Origin: Yoonia vestfoldensis
Lineage (GTDB): Bacteria > Pseudomonadota > Alphaproteobacteria > Rhodobacterales > Rhodobacteraceae
Reading direction: 5' to 3'
Length of the DNA: 64,000 bases
Assembly (NCBI RefSeq): GCF_002158905.1
Contig: NZ_CP021431.1
Coordinates: 3,674,001-3,738,000 of the forward strand
The translations under genes and the position numbers were made by a program. Position 1 is the first letter of the stretch. The number at the start of each line of letters is the position of its first letter. The notes beneath the pieces are model-generated. The model was not told the origin of the DNA, did not search any database, and saw nothing but the letters and a program-made list of their open reading frames with translations. Positions 31,365 through 41,789 of the stretch are shown here, one piece after another.

Positions 31365-31995
31365 ATGACATTGCCTGATTTCTCTTTCGAGGTTGCGGCC
31401 CAGCGACGTGGCCATGCGCGCATCGCAGGCGTGGACGAGGTCGGGCGCGGCCCGCTGGCGGGGCCGGTTGTGGCGGCGGCGGTCGTGCTGGACCCTGCGC
31501 ATCTGCCTGCGGGGTTGAACGACAGCAAGAAACTGACCCTTGCAAGGCGCGAGGCGCTGTTCGCGCAGATCATGGATTGCGCCGAGGTCAGCATCGCACA
31601 GGCGAGCGTGGCGGAAATCGACACCCATAATATCCTGCGCGCCTCGCATATGGCGATGGTGCGCGCCATTGCGGGGTTGGCCCGCCCGCCCGACCACGCC
31701 TTGATCGACGGCAATATGGTACCACGCGACCTGACCCTGTCGGCCGAGCCCATCGTGAAAGGTGACGCGCGGTCGCTGTCGATTGCGGCCGCCTCGATCA
31801 TCGCCAAAGTGTGGCGCGACCGTCACATGGTGGATTTAGCGCAACAGTTTCCCGGTTACGGCTGGGATCGCAACGCCGGATACCCGACAGCGGCGCATCA
31901 ATCGGCGCTGGTCACGCTTGGTGTCACCCCACACCATAGGCGTTCGTTCAAACCGGTCCACAATATCTTGTATCAAGATCAAATCGTAAGTGGTT

Positions 31996-31997
<2 letters not shown>
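31365..31997 (+). CDS. rnhB: Ribonuclease HII
   Basis: This 210-residue protein carries the RNase HII active-site strand IAGVDEVGRGPLAGPVV and LNDSKKLTLARREAL, ALIDGNMVPRD, and a C-terminal KVWRDRHMVDLAQQFPGYGW. It removes ribonucleotides from DNA. The start MTLPDFSFE at 31,365 gives a normal length; codons further upstream do not look conserved. It precedes ccrM. Confidence 0.95.
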
Positions 31998-33195
<1,198 letters not shown>

Positions 33196-33270
33196 GTTTC
33201 ACCAAGGTTGAACCGCCGGTGCCGGCGGCGAACCCTGTCATTTTGGCAGGGGCCGCTGGCGCTAACTTTG

Positions 33271-33302
33271 CCCCGTCATCGCAAGATGGCGGGGATTTTT
33301 TT
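33271..33302 (+). terminator. Rho-independent terminator after ccrM
   Basis: CCCCGTCATC GCAA GATGGCGGGG forms a 10-bp stem with a GNRA-type loop, followed by ATTTTTTT. It also abuts the end of the opposing lipoprotein gene. Confidence 0.9.
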
Positions 33303-33305
33303 GGA

Positions 33306-33479
33306 TTACTCGATCACCGTGCCGGTCGCACCGCCGACCAGCGCCCCTGCCGGTCCGGCGACCAAGGCCCCGCCCAGCGCGCCTGTCGCCGCGCGTTCGG
33401 TGGTGTTATCGCCACAAGCGGCCAGCGTAAGGCCCGCGATAAAGCCCATCATAATGGGCAAAGACATGTTGATCCGCAT
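33306..33479 (-). CDS. Small glycine-rich lipoprotein
   Basis: This 57-residue protein has a lipoprotein signal (MSLPIMMGFIAGLTLAAC, Cys22) followed by a glycine-zipper-like stretch (ATGALGGALVAGPAGALVGG). After lipidation only about 36 residues remain. Such small outer-membrane-type lipoproteins are common and of unknown function. Start at 33,479; an upstream ATG would add a non-signal-like extension. Confidence 0.7.
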   Translation of the reverse strand: MRINMSLPIMMGFIAGLTLAACGDNTTERAATGALGGALVAGPAGALVGGATGTVIE

Positions 33480-33554
33480 CTGTGACGCTCCTGCTTTGGG
33501 GACATTGATATGTTTGGCCAACAGCGGCGCGGCGTCTTTGTTCCCGGGCAAGCC

Positions 33555-34694
33555 CTAGCGCGGCATCGGATTGCCTGCGTCTTTATAGGGGCGCCAATTC
33601 CGGATCTCGGGATAGAAGGCGGCGCGCCATTGCCTGACCCGCGGATGCATGGTCTTGCGCCACAGCGGCGGCACCAGCGCCATGATCGTCATCACCGGAT
33701 AGCCATGGGGCAGTTGCGGGGCCTCATCCTCGGCATAGGTTTGCAGCAGGGGGAACCGCCGGTCGGGTTTGTAATGATGGTCGGAATGGCGTTGCAGGTT
33801 GATCAGCAGCCAGTTCGACGCGCGCTGCGAGGCGTTCCACGAATGGCGCGGTTTGACATGTTCGTATTTGCCATCGCCCAGATGTTTGCGCGTCAGTCCG
33901 TAATGTTCGACGTAATTCACCAGCTCCAGCTGGAACACCGCCCAGAACGCCTGTGTCATGAACAAGAAGATACCCCAAAGCCCGCCGATCATGGCGGCAA
34001 GCCCCAGAAACAGAGCCTGCAACGCCAGATACCGCCAGAACGGGTTTGACCTATGCGTCGCGCCCAAGCCCTTGCGCGCCAGCATCGCCTTTTCCGCCCG
34101 CAGCGCCGAGACAAAGCATTGCCACAGCACGCGTGGAAAGAAGCGGTAGAAACTTTCGCCATAGCGCGCGGTGACCGGATCGCGCGGCGTGGCCACATAG
34201 CGGTGATGCACCAGCAGATGTTCGGACCGGAAATGCGAATAAAACACCGAAGCCAGCAGGATATCCGCCAGCCAGCGTTCCGCTTTCGGTTTTTGATGCA
34301 TCAATTCATGCGCATAGGTGATCCCGATAGTCCCCGACAGGATACCCAGCCCCGCGAATAGCGCCCATTGCTCGACCCGCGTCAGATGGTCTGTTGTCAC
34401 GACGTAATGCAGCACGCCCAAGATCGTGATCAATTGCAGCGGCGTCCATAAAAGCGTGATCAGCCTGTGCCAGAACAGCGCCTTTTCGGGTGTGGCGGGA
34501 TCGGGGTTCGCCTTGTCCAGCCCCACAACGTAATCAAGCCCGGAAAACAGCCACCATGTTGTCAGCGGCAACAGCAGCAGCGTCCAGCCACCCTGCGTGG
34601 CCACAAAGAAGGCAAGCGGGATCAGCACCAGCGACAACCAAAAGGGCAAAGCCGAAGGGATTGGCCCCGTATCAGGCGCAGCGCCGGGCGTCAT
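33555..34694 (-). CDS. alkB: Alkane 1-monooxygenase
   Basis: This 379-residue integral membrane di-iron enzyme shows the AlkB histidine boxes HELMH (129-133), EHLLVHHRY (158-166) and LQRHSDHHY (300-308), plus the AlkB-specific NYVEHYGL (260-267). About six membrane helices surround them. It hydroxylates medium-chain n-alkanes at the terminal carbon, needing rubredoxin and its reductase, which are not adjacent here. The aldehyde dehydrogenase at 55,675 could act later in the route, but nothing links them directly. Confidence 0.93.
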   Translation of the reverse strand: MTPGAAPDTGPIPSALPFWLSLVLIPLAFFVATQGGWTLLLLPLTTWWLFSGLDYVVGLDKANPDPATPEKALFWHRLITLLWTPLQLITILGVLHYVVTTDHLTRVEQWALFAGLGILSGTIGITYAHELMHQKPKAERWLADILLASVFYSHFRSEHLLVHHRYVATPRDPVTARYGESFYRFFPRVLWQCFVSALRAEKAMLARKGLGATHRSNPFWRYLALQALFLGLAAMIGGLWGIFLFMTQAFWAVFQLELVNYVEHYGLTRKHLGDGKYEHVKPRHSWNASQRASNWLLINLQRHSDHHYKPDRRFPLLQTYAEDEAPQLPHGYPVMTIMALVPPLWRKTMHPRVRQWRAAFYPEIRNWRPYKDAGNPMPR

Positions 34695-34752
34695 TGGCAG
34701 ATGATCCTTTCGTGGTCCGGTTGTGTGATATTAGCGGCAAAGCTGCCCGCTC

Positions 34753-35820
34753 TCAATCATTCTGCACCAGATCGGCAACCAAATCGTAAACTTTGCGCAT
34801 CGCCGTGGGCAGCGCTGCGGGGCTGAAATCCGGCCTTGCGATGAAATGCCCACGCTCGGGCTGCGCGTCCAGCGGGACATGGGCCAGCATGATCCGCAGA
34901 TGCAGGTGGAAATGGGTGAATGTGTGGCGCGCTTGGGCGTCCAGCGCCGTCCAATCGGCAGCAAGGGGCGGCGCAGGCGCGGGATCATCCGCCCAATCGC
35001 TGCAAGGCCAACCCAGCATCCCGCCCAAAAGCCCGCTTTCGGGCCGCGTTTCCAGCAGCATCGCGCCATCAGCGCGCCGCGCGACATAGGCGATCCCATG
35101 CCGCGTGGGGGTCTTTTTCTTGGGCGTCTTGCGCGGCAGATCGGCGGCACTGCCTGCGATCCGTGCGGCACAGCCGGCGCGCCACGGGCATATGCCGCAG
35201 GCCGGGTTGCGCGGCGTGCAGATCGTGGCGCCAAGATCCATCACTCCCTGCGCGTAATCGCCCGGACGCTGCTGGGGTGTCAGCGCGCGGGCGCGGGCGG
35301 TCAGGTCCGGTTTCGCGGCAGGCAAGGGCGTGTGGATGTCGAACATCCGCGCCATGACCCGTTCCACATTGCCATCAACCACGGTTTCGGGCGCGTCAAA
35401 GGCGATGGCCGCAATCGCCGCTGCGGTATAGGGGCCGATGCCGGGCAGGGTCAGCAAGGTTGCATGATCGCGCGGAAAGGCGCCGCCATGATCCGCCACC
35501 ACGACCCGCGCGCATTTCAGCAGGTTGCGCGCGCGCGCATAATAGCCAAGCCCGGCCCAAGCGGCCATGACAGCGGCATCATCGGCCGCTGCCAGATCGC
35601 GCACATTGGGCCAAAGCGTGGTGAATTTGCGATGATAATCGCGCACGGCGGCGACGGTGGTTTGTTGCAGCATCACCTCGGACAGCCAGATGGCATAGGG
35701 GTCGGGGGCCACGCCTGCCTTGCGGTCGGCAGGCGGCACACGCCATGGCATGACGCGGGCATGGCTGTCGTACCAGTCCAGCAAGGCAGAGCTGAGATCG
35801 TCCAAGGCGGTTTCCCCCAT
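34753..35820 (-). CDS. mutY: A/G-specific adenine glycosylase
   Basis: This 355-residue protein has SEVMLQQTTVAAV (catalytic Glu region), the helix-hairpin-helix LTLPGIGPYTAAAI, the catalytic Asp in VVDGNVERV and an iron-sulphur cluster loop C-x6-C-x2-C-x5-C (CTPRNPACGICPWRAGC). A NUDIX-like C-terminal domain follows. It removes adenine opposite 8-oxoG. The start MGETALDDLS at 35,820 fits the family. It is divergent from the DUF721 gene. Confidence 0.95.
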   Translation of the reverse strand: MGETALDDLSSALLDWYDSHARVMPWRVPPADRKAGVAPDPYAIWLSEVMLQQTTVAAVRDYHRKFTTLWPNVRDLAAADDAAVMAAWAGLGYYARARNLLKCARVVVADHGGAFPRDHATLLTLPGIGPYTAAAIAAIAFDAPETVVDGNVERVMARMFDIHTPLPAAKPDLTARARALTPQQRPGDYAQGVMDLGATICTPRNPACGICPWRAGCAARIAGSAADLPRKTPKKKTPTRHGIAYVARRADGAMLLETRPESGLLGGMLGWPCSDWADDPAPAPPLAADWTALDAQARHTFTHFHLHLRIMLAHVPLDAQPERGHFIARPDFSPAALPTAMRKVYDLVADLVQND

Positions 35821-35871
35821 ATGCGGCAGCGCAGGCTTGGCGCAGGTGCAGACATAAGGTAATGCAAAGCC

Positions 35872-36381
35872 ATGAAACAGCCACGCCCCAATGGCACGAC
35901 CTATGGTTTTTCGCGCGCGGCCGCGCTGATGCAGACCCGCATCCGCAGCGCCAGCGAAAAGCGCGGTTTTGCCGTGACCCGCCTTTTGACCCATTGGGCC
36001 GAGGTTGTGGGCGAGAGCACCGCCCAGATCGCGACACCCGTCAATATCAGCTATGGGCGCGGCGGGATGGGGGCGACTCTGACCTTGCTGACCACGGGCG
36101 CGCAGGCCCCGATGCTGGAGATGCAAAAGGACCAGATCCGCGACAAGGTGAACGCCTGTTATGGCTACCGCGCCATCGCGCGGGTGCGGATCACGCAGAC
36201 AGCGCCCACTGGCTTTGCCGAAGGGCGCGTCGCTTTTACGCCCGCGCCCAAACGTGTAACGCAACCCAGCGCAGACGTGATTTGCAAAGCCACCGCCCTA
36301 TCTGAGAAAATAGACAGCGATGATTTACGGGCCGCCTTGGCCAGATTGGGCGGCCATGTCCTTGCGAAACAGAAGAACTGA
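35872..36381 (+). CDS. DUF721 (DciA-like) protein
   Basis: This 169-residue protein has a DUF721-type core, LLTHWAEVVGESTAQIATPV and an EMQKDQIRDKVNACYGYRAI helix, with an extended C-terminus. DUF721 includes DciA, the ancestral loader of the DnaB helicase, so a replication role is possible. It is followed 12 bases later by a dsbA-like gene, a common pairing in Rhodobacterales. Confidence 0.78.
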   Translation: MKQPRPNGTTYGFSRAAALMQTRIRSASEKRGFAVTRLLTHWAEVVGESTAQIATPVNISYGRGGMGATLTLLTTGAQAPMLEMQKDQIRDKVNACYGYRAIARVRITQTAPTGFAEGRVAFTPAPKRVTQPSADVICKATALSEKIDSDDLRAALARLGGHVLAKQKN

Positions 36382-36393
36382 ACAGAGGTAGAT

Positions 36394-37059
36394 ATGAAAC
36401 GCAGAACGCTTTTGGCCGCCGGTGGAGGTGCCGCATTGATCGCCGGTGCCGGCTGGTTCGTTGGCCGTCCCGATCCGGTCACCGGCCTGTTGCCCGGTGC
36501 CGCCAATGCGCAAGCCGCTGATGGGGCCTTGCCCGAGGTCATGGAAATGGTGCTGGGCAATCCCGATGCCGCGGTCGAGGTGATCGAATATGCCTCTTAT
36601 ACCTGCCCGCATTGCGCGACCTTCCATGCCGACCAGTTCCAGCAGATCAAGGCCAATTACATCGACACGGACAAGATCCGCTTTGTCTATCGCGAGGTTT
36701 ATTTCGACCGCCCCGGCCTTTGGGCATCGATGATCGCGCGCAGCCAGAACAATGCTGATTTCTTCTTTTCCTTTACCGGGATGCTTTACGAACAACAGCG
36801 CGCATGGCTGGCGGGCGGCGATCCTGTCGTGATCGTCGATCAGCTGCGCCGTCTGGCCAAGGTGGCGGGTCTGGATGATGCGGCGCTTGACGCTGCGCTG
36901 TCGGATGGTCCCAAGGCCGAGGCGCTTTATACCTGGTTCCAGGAAAATGCCGCAGCGGATGGGATCAATTCAACCCCGAGCTTTGTGATCGACGGGCGGC
37001 TTTACAGCAATATGGCCTATCCGGAATTCGCAGAAATCCTGGACGCGCGGATCGGCTAA
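36394..37059 (+). CDS. DsbA-family thiol:disulfide oxidoreductase
   Basis: This 221-residue protein starts with a twin-Arg-like/Sec signal ([20 protein letters not shown]) and has a thioredoxin fold with the active site Cys71-Pro-His-Cys74 ([10 protein letters not shown]) and a cis-Pro region [10 protein letters not shown]. It should work in the periplasm to form disulphides. It ends four bases into the opposing lpxK stop. Confidence 0.9.
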   Translation: MKRRTLLAAGGGAALIAGAGWFVGRPDPVTGLLPGAANAQAADGALPEVMEMVLGNPDAAVEVIEYASYTCPHCATFHADQFQQIKANYIDTDKIRFVYREVYFDRPGLWASMIARSQNNADFFFSFTGMLYEQQRAWLAGGDPVVIVDQLRRLAKVAGLDDAALDAALSDGPKAEALYTWFQENAAADGINSTPSFVIDGRLYSNMAYPEFAEILDARIG

Positions 37060-38042
37060 AGCCCCAGCCGGTCAAAGGCGGCATCCAGCGCGGTCCAATC
37101 CGTCAGATGCAGCCGGACCGGCAGGGTCAGCACCTGCATCCGAAAGGCGTCGGGCAAGCGCACGGCGTCTTTTTCCGTTGTGACCAGCTGCGCGCGCTGG
37201 GCCTGCGCCTCGATCTGCAAACGCTTGATCAGCGCGGGCGTCAGCGGCTGGTGATCGGCCAGCGCTTCGGCGCGGACGACATCGGCGCCCATGTCGCGCA
37301 GGGTGCGGAAAAACTTTTCCGGATGCCCGATCCCTGCAAAGGCCAGCAAGCGCAGGTCGCGCCATGGCATGCCCGTGGGCAGCGGGGCCAGATGGCCCAC
37401 CAGATGCGGCAGCGCCAGGGGCCAGTCAGCGGCAAAGCTGTCCTGCGCCTCGGGCGGGCCGATGGATAACAGAAGATCCGCCCGCGCCAGCCCGCGCGCG
37501 ACGGTTTCGCGCAAAGGGCCAGCGGGGATCGCGCGGCCATTGCCGAAACCGCGCAGGGCATCGACAACGATGATGGACAGATCCTTGGCCACATCGGGGT
37601 TCTGGAACCCGTCATCCAGCAGGATCACATCCGCCCCCGCCGCCTGTGCCGCCGCAACACCAGCCGCACGGTCGCGCGCGACCCAGGTCGGCGCGAAAGC
37701 TGCCAGCAACAAAGGTTCATCGCCGGTCTGATCCGCCTTGTGCTGGCGTTCATGCACCTGCACCGGCCCTGTCAGCGTCCCGCCATAGCCGCGCGACACC
37801 ACATGCGGATTGTGCCCCCGCGCGCGCAGCCGGTCGATCAGCGCGATGGTCGTGGGCGTCTTGCCGGTGCCGCCGGCGTTCAGATTGCCGATGCAGATGA
37901 CCGGCACAGCCGCGCGCAGTCGCGCAGGCCGGCGCAGACGCCGGGCCGTTGCCGCCGCATAAAGCCAACCCAGCGGCGCCAGCAGCCGCGCGGCCAAAGC
38001 GGGGTGTTGCGGCGCGGTGAACCAGAAATGGGGCGCGCGCAT
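37056..38042 (-). CDS. lpxK: Tetraacyldisaccharide 4'-kinase
   Basis: This 328-residue protein has the LpxK P-loop [16 protein letters not shown] (about residues 49-64), HVVSRGYGG and [11 protein letters not shown]. It phosphorylates the lipid A precursor at the inner membrane. The ATG at 38,042 overlaps the kdtA stop (TGATG), so lipid A phosphorylation and Kdo transfer enzymes are made together. Confidence 0.95.
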   Translation of the reverse strand: MRAPHFWFTAPQHPALAARLLAPLGWLYAAATARRLRRPARLRAAVPVICIGNLNAGGTGKTPTTIALIDRLRARGHNPHVVSRGYGGTLTGPVQVHERQHKADQTGDEPLLLAAFAPTWVARDRAAGVAAAQAAGADVILLDDGFQNPDVAKDLSIIVVDALRGFGNGRAIPAGPLRETVARGLARADLLLSIGPPEAQDSFAADWPLALPHLVGHLAPLPTGMPWRDLRLLAFAGIGHPEKFFRTLRDMGADVVRAEALADHQPLTPALIKRLQIEAQAQRAQLVTTEKDAVRLPDAFRMQVLTLPVRLHLTDWTALDAAFDRLGL

Positions 38043-39238
38043 CAGGCCACCCTGTCTTCGAGCCGTTGACGGATCAGCGCCACGATCTGGTTGGTCACAT
38101 CCGCCCCGCGCGAGGTGACATCCCATGCTGCATGGGCCATCCGCGCGGCCTTGTCGGGGGCCAGCAATGTCTCGACCGTGGGGCCAAGCGCATCGGCAGA
38201 GGCGATCAGCTTTGCGGCGGCAGCGGCGTTCAGCCGCGCGGCATGGTGCTGATAGGGGGCGACATGCGGCCCGCAAAGCACCGCAGACCCAAGTGCGGCA
38301 GGTTCAAACGGATCACGGCAGCCGCCACCATAAAGCGTGCCACCAAGATAGGTGACCGGCGCGATCCTGTACCACAGCCCCAGATCGGGGTCCGTATCGA
38401 CGATAAAGACCTGCGTCGGTTCGGATGGGGCGGGACTTTCCGACTGCAGCGTGACGTGAAAGCCGAACTGGCGCATCTCTTTGGCCAGATTCGATCCGCA
38501 ATCGGGCGTATCGGGGGTGATGATCAGCAGCAGGCGATGCGCGCGGCGTCCGGCCTCTAGATGGGCGCGGCGCAGTGCTGTGCAATCATTCGCGCGCGCC
38601 GCCGCCGCCAGCCAGACGGGCCGCGTCCCGATGGCGGCGGACAGGTCGCGGCGCTCGGTCTCGTTGCAGGGCAGCACGGGGCTGCAATCCTCCATCAGCC
38701 CGGTGACGACGATGCGCGCCTGCGGGGTGCCCGCGCCGATCAGCTTTTCGGCAGAGCCGGAATCGACCGCCAGCACCGTGTCAAAGCCAGATAGCAAGGA
38801 CCGGATCGCGCCCGGCACCCAGCCACCCGCGATATGGTCGATCCCGTCACCCGAAGCATCAACAAGGATGCTGGGCACGCGGGCAGAGCGGATCGCGTCC
38901 AGCAAGACCAGATCCAGATCGCCGCGCACCCAGATCACCAGCATCGGACGCCAATGCGCCAGAAAGGCGCGGATCATCTCTTTGCCCTTGGGTTCCGGCA
39001 GGGCGCGTTCGGCCAATGCGGGGTCCCAGTCGGAAACGGTGGCGATGATCTGGACCGCATCGGCATCATCTGCCAGCTTGCGTTGCAGCGTTTCAATCGC
39101 GGTCAGCTGTTCGGGCCGGCTGCACCGCGCCCAGATGATCGCGCCATCCGGCCGGTCGGGATAGAATGTCGGTGACGCGGCGGGGGTGCTGCGCCCAAGC
39201 CCCGCCATATAGGCCGCGATTTTCAGGGATCGCGCCAT
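38042..39238 (-). CDS. kdtA: 3-deoxy-D-manno-octulosonic acid (Kdo) transferase
   Basis: This 398-residue GT30-type glycosyltransferase begins [18 protein letters not shown]. It has [16 protein letters not shown] and, near the C-terminus, [20 protein letters not shown], the usual nucleotide-sugar site. It is somewhat divergent from the E. coli enzyme. It adds Kdo to lipid A precursor and is coupled to lpxK. Start at 39,238 avoids a long non-conserved extension. Confidence 0.87.
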   Translation of the reverse strand: MARSLKIAAYMAGLGRSTPAASPTFYPDRPDGAIIWARCSRPEQLTAIETLQRKLADDADAVQIIATVSDWDPALAERALPEPKGKEMIRAFLAHWRPMLVIWVRGDLDLVLLDAIRSARVPSILVDASGDGIDHIAGGWVPGAIRSLLSGFDTVLAVDSGSAEKLIGAGTPQARIVVTGLMEDCSPVLPCNETERRDLSAAIGTRPVWLAAAARANDCTALRRAHLEAGRRAHRLLLIITPDTPDCGSNLAKEMRQFGFHVTLQSESPAPSEPTQVFIVDTDPDLGLWYRIAPVTYLGGTLYGGGCRDPFEPAALGSAVLCGPHVAPYQHHAARLNAAAAAKLIASADALGPTVETLLAPDKAARMAHAAWDVTSRGADVTNQIVALIRQRLEDRVA

Positions 39239-39260
39239 GATCCTGCCCCTTGCCCCGATA

Positions 39261-39506
39261 TCAGTCGCCCAGTTCCTCTGTCGCAGAGGCGGGGGTTTCC
39301 TCGTCCCGCAGGCGGTGGATATGGGCGATGAAATAGCGCATATGCGCATTGTCCACGGTGCGCTGTGCCGCCGCTTTCCACGCATTATAGGCGGTTTGGT
39401 AATTCGGGAACATCCCCACGATATCAATCGCTGCGACGTCCTTGAACGCATTCTTGGTCGGATCGACCAGTTCACCACCAAAAACAAGGTGCAGGCGCTG
39501 TGTCAT
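39261..39506 (-). CDS. DUF4170 protein
   Basis: This 81-residue protein starts MTQRLHLVFGGELVDPTKNA and has IDIVGMFPNYQTAYNAWK and RYFIAHIHRLRDEE, matching DUF4170. Members lie next to kdtA in many alphaproteobacteria, as here; their biochemical role is unknown. Confidence 0.87.
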   Translation of the reverse strand: MTQRLHLVFGGELVDPTKNAFKDVAAIDIVGMFPNYQTAYNAWKAAAQRTVDNAHMRYFIAHIHRLRDEETPASATEELGD

Positions 39507-39541
39507 CGGGAAATCCTCGGGTTGCTTGGTCTGTGCCGACC

Positions 39542-40333
39542 CTAATGGGTCGGGGCCGCAGGCTCAAGCCGCGCTGCGATATCGGCGTGCAAATCATCCC
39601 CGGCCGCGATGACACCGGGCACCTGCGGATGCGCATTGTTGAACACCAGCGGCATTCCCTGCGGGTCGGTCACGATGCCGCGCGCCTCGGCCACGATCAG
39701 CGCACCGGCGGCGATGTCCCATTCCCAGCTGGGGCGCAGGGTCAGCATCGCGTCGAACCGGCCCTGCGCCACAAGACACAGCCGATAGGCCAGCGACGAC
39801 CGGAACGCCTGTTTGAACGGTGGCAGCGTCGCGCCTTTCCACAAGGCAGGCAGGAAATTCGGCTTTGATGCCAAGACCGTGGCCGCATCCAGCGCCGCGC
39901 GGCTGACGGTGATCGGCGCTTCGTTCAGGCGCGCGCCCGCGCCCCGCGTGGCGGTGAACATAAGGTCATGCAGCGGCAGATAGACGGCCGCGGCGACAAC
40001 GGCACCGTTTTCCACGATGGCAAGCGAATGGGACCAATCCTTGGCCCCCGCGATAAAGGCCCGCGTGCCGTCGATCGGGTCGATCACGAATTGGCGTGTC
40101 GTGGACAGGCGCGCGGGGCCGTCCTGCGATTCCTCGGACAGCCAGCCATAATCGGGGCGCTTGTCGCGCAGGAAATCCGCCAGCATCAGGTCAACGGCCA
40201 GATCGGCCTCTGTCACCGGGCCGGCACCACCCGGTTTATCGGTCACCTGCGGCGATTGGCCGAAATATCCTGTCGCGATGGCCCCCGCCTTGCGCGCGGC
40301 GGCAACCAGAAGGGCGAGGTCACTCTCCGGCAA
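39542..40333 (-). CDS. cysQ: 3'(2'),5'-bisphosphate nucleotidase, inositol monophosphatase family
   Basis: This 263-residue protein has the metal-binding motifs GPVTEADLAVD, WLSEESQDG, DPIDGTRAFIAG and WEWDIAAGALIV. CysQ hydrolyses PAP to AMP in sulphate assimilation; other phosphatases of this family look alike, so the exact substrate is less certain. It overlaps pmbA by 14 bases. Confidence 0.88.
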   Translation of the reverse strand: MPESDLALLVAAARKAGAIATGYFGQSPQVTDKPGGAGPVTEADLAVDLMLADFLRDKRPDYGWLSEESQDGPARLSTTRQFVIDPIDGTRAFIAGAKDWSHSLAIVENGAVVAAAVYLPLHDLMFTATRGAGARLNEAPITVSRAALDAATVLASKPNFLPALWKGATLPPFKQAFRSSLAYRLCLVAQGRFDAMLTLRPSWEWDIAAGALIVAEARGIVTDPQGMPLVFNNAHPQVPGVIAAGDDLHADIAARLEPAAPTH

Positions 40334-41666
40334 GGGTCAGCCCTTCGACCAAAAGCGACGGAACCGCGCGCGACAGATGCAATTGCGCGTCATTGGCGGG
40401 GATCAGCGTCAGCAGCATGTCGCGCAGATTGCCCGCGACGGTGCATTCGTTGACCGGATAGGCGATGGCCCCGTTTTCCACCCAGAACCCCGCCGCCCCG
40501 CGCGAATAATCGCCCGTATTGGGGTTGATCGTCGATCCGATCATCGACGTGACCAGCAGCCCCGTCCCCATCTGCGCGATCAGGTCATCGCGCGATGCGC
40601 TGCCTTGGGTCATGGTGATATTGGTCAGGCTGGGCGAGGGTGGCGCACCGGTGGACCGTGCCGCATTGCCGGTGCTGTCCAGCCCCAGCTTGCGCGCTGT
40701 CGCAAGATCCAGCGTCCAGCCCGTCAGCACCCCGTCATCCACGATGGCGCGGCGCGCGGTGGGCAGGCCTTCGGCATCATAAAGCCGCGATCCCGACACC
40801 CGCGCGCGGTGCGGGTCTTCGATCACCGACAGCCCCTTGGGCAAGACTTGCGCGCCCAGCGCGTCGCGCAGCCAGCTGGACCCGCGCGCGATGGCGGCCC
40901 CGTTGGTGGCCTGCAACAGATGGCCGATCAGTGCGCTGGCGATGCGTTCGTCAAACAGCACCGGATAGGCGCCCGTTTTGGGACGGCGCGCGCCACTGCG
41001 TTCCACGGCGCGTTCTGCCGCGCGGGTGCCAATCGCATCGGCATCGCGCAGGTCGGTGCGAAACACGCGGTTGTCATAGTCGTAGTCCCGTTCCATCGCG
41101 GTGCCCGTTCCGCTGATCGCCACACAGGAGAGGCCGTTATCGGTGCGGGTATAGCCTGCCGAAAAGCCATTGGTCGCCGCCAGATGCACGCGGCGGCGGG
41201 AATATCCCGCAGAGGCCGATTGCACCTGAGAAATACCGGTATTGCGCAGCGCCGCCGCCTCGGCACGGGCGGCTTGGTCCTGCAACATGGCAGGATCGGG
41301 TTCCGCGGCGGGGTCATGCATATCCAGTGCTTTATTGTCCGTTTCGCGGGCCAATTGTGCGGGATCGGCAAGACCGGCATGCGGGTCTTCGGGGGCTTCC
41401 ATCGCCATGGCCACGGCGCGTTCGGCCATCTGGCGCAAGGTGTCGGGCTTGGTGTCGGATGATGACACGCAGGCCTGCCGCTTGCCGATCAGCACCCGCA
41501 GGCCGATGTCGATCCCTTCGGACCGTTCGGCGTGTTCCAACACGCCGCCCCGCACATCAATCGACAAAGATGTGCCATCTACCGCGATGGTATCGGCGGC
41601 ATCGGCCCCGGCCTTGCGGGCGATCTCGATCAATTGGTGGGTCAGGTCGGACAGGGATTGTGTCAT
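40320..41666 (-). CDS. pmbA: TldD/PmbA family metallopeptidase component
   Basis: This 448-residue protein starts MTQSLSDLTHQLIEIARKAG and shows VLEHAERSEGIDIGLRVLIG, an ATNGFSAGYTRT segment and the C-terminal PNTGDYSRGAAGFWVENGA, all typical of PmbA/TldE. It normally pairs with TldD, which is not in the window. It opens the run pmbA-cysQ-DUF4170-kdtA-lpxK. Confidence 0.92.
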   Translation of the reverse strand: MTQSLSDLTHQLIEIARKAGADAADTIAVDGTSLSIDVRGGVLEHAERSEGIDIGLRVLIGKRQACVSSSDTKPDTLRQMAERAVAMAMEAPEDPHAGLADPAQLARETDNKALDMHDPAAEPDPAMLQDQAARAEAAALRNTGISQVQSASAGYSRRRVHLAATNGFSAGYTRTDNGLSCVAISGTGTAMERDYDYDNRVFRTDLRDADAIGTRAAERAVERSGARRPKTGAYPVLFDERIASALIGHLLQATNGAAIARGSSWLRDALGAQVLPKGLSVIEDPHRARVSGSRLYDAEGLPTARRAIVDDGVLTGWTLDLATARKLGLDSTGNAARSTGAPPSPSLTNITMTQGSASRDDLIAQMGTGLLVTSMIGSTINPNTGDYSRGAAGFWVENGAIAYPVNECTVAGNLRDMLLTLIPANDAQLHLSRAVPSLLVEGLTLAGE

Positions 41667-41789
41667 GGCGCTTCCTTTGCTTGACCGAGACCTAGTGCGC
41701 GGGCAGCGATGCTGCAAGGCCGCGCCATGACATGCCAAGGGCGCGCCGACAAAGCGACGCGCCCTTGGCTTGGCTTGGATTGAACCGGA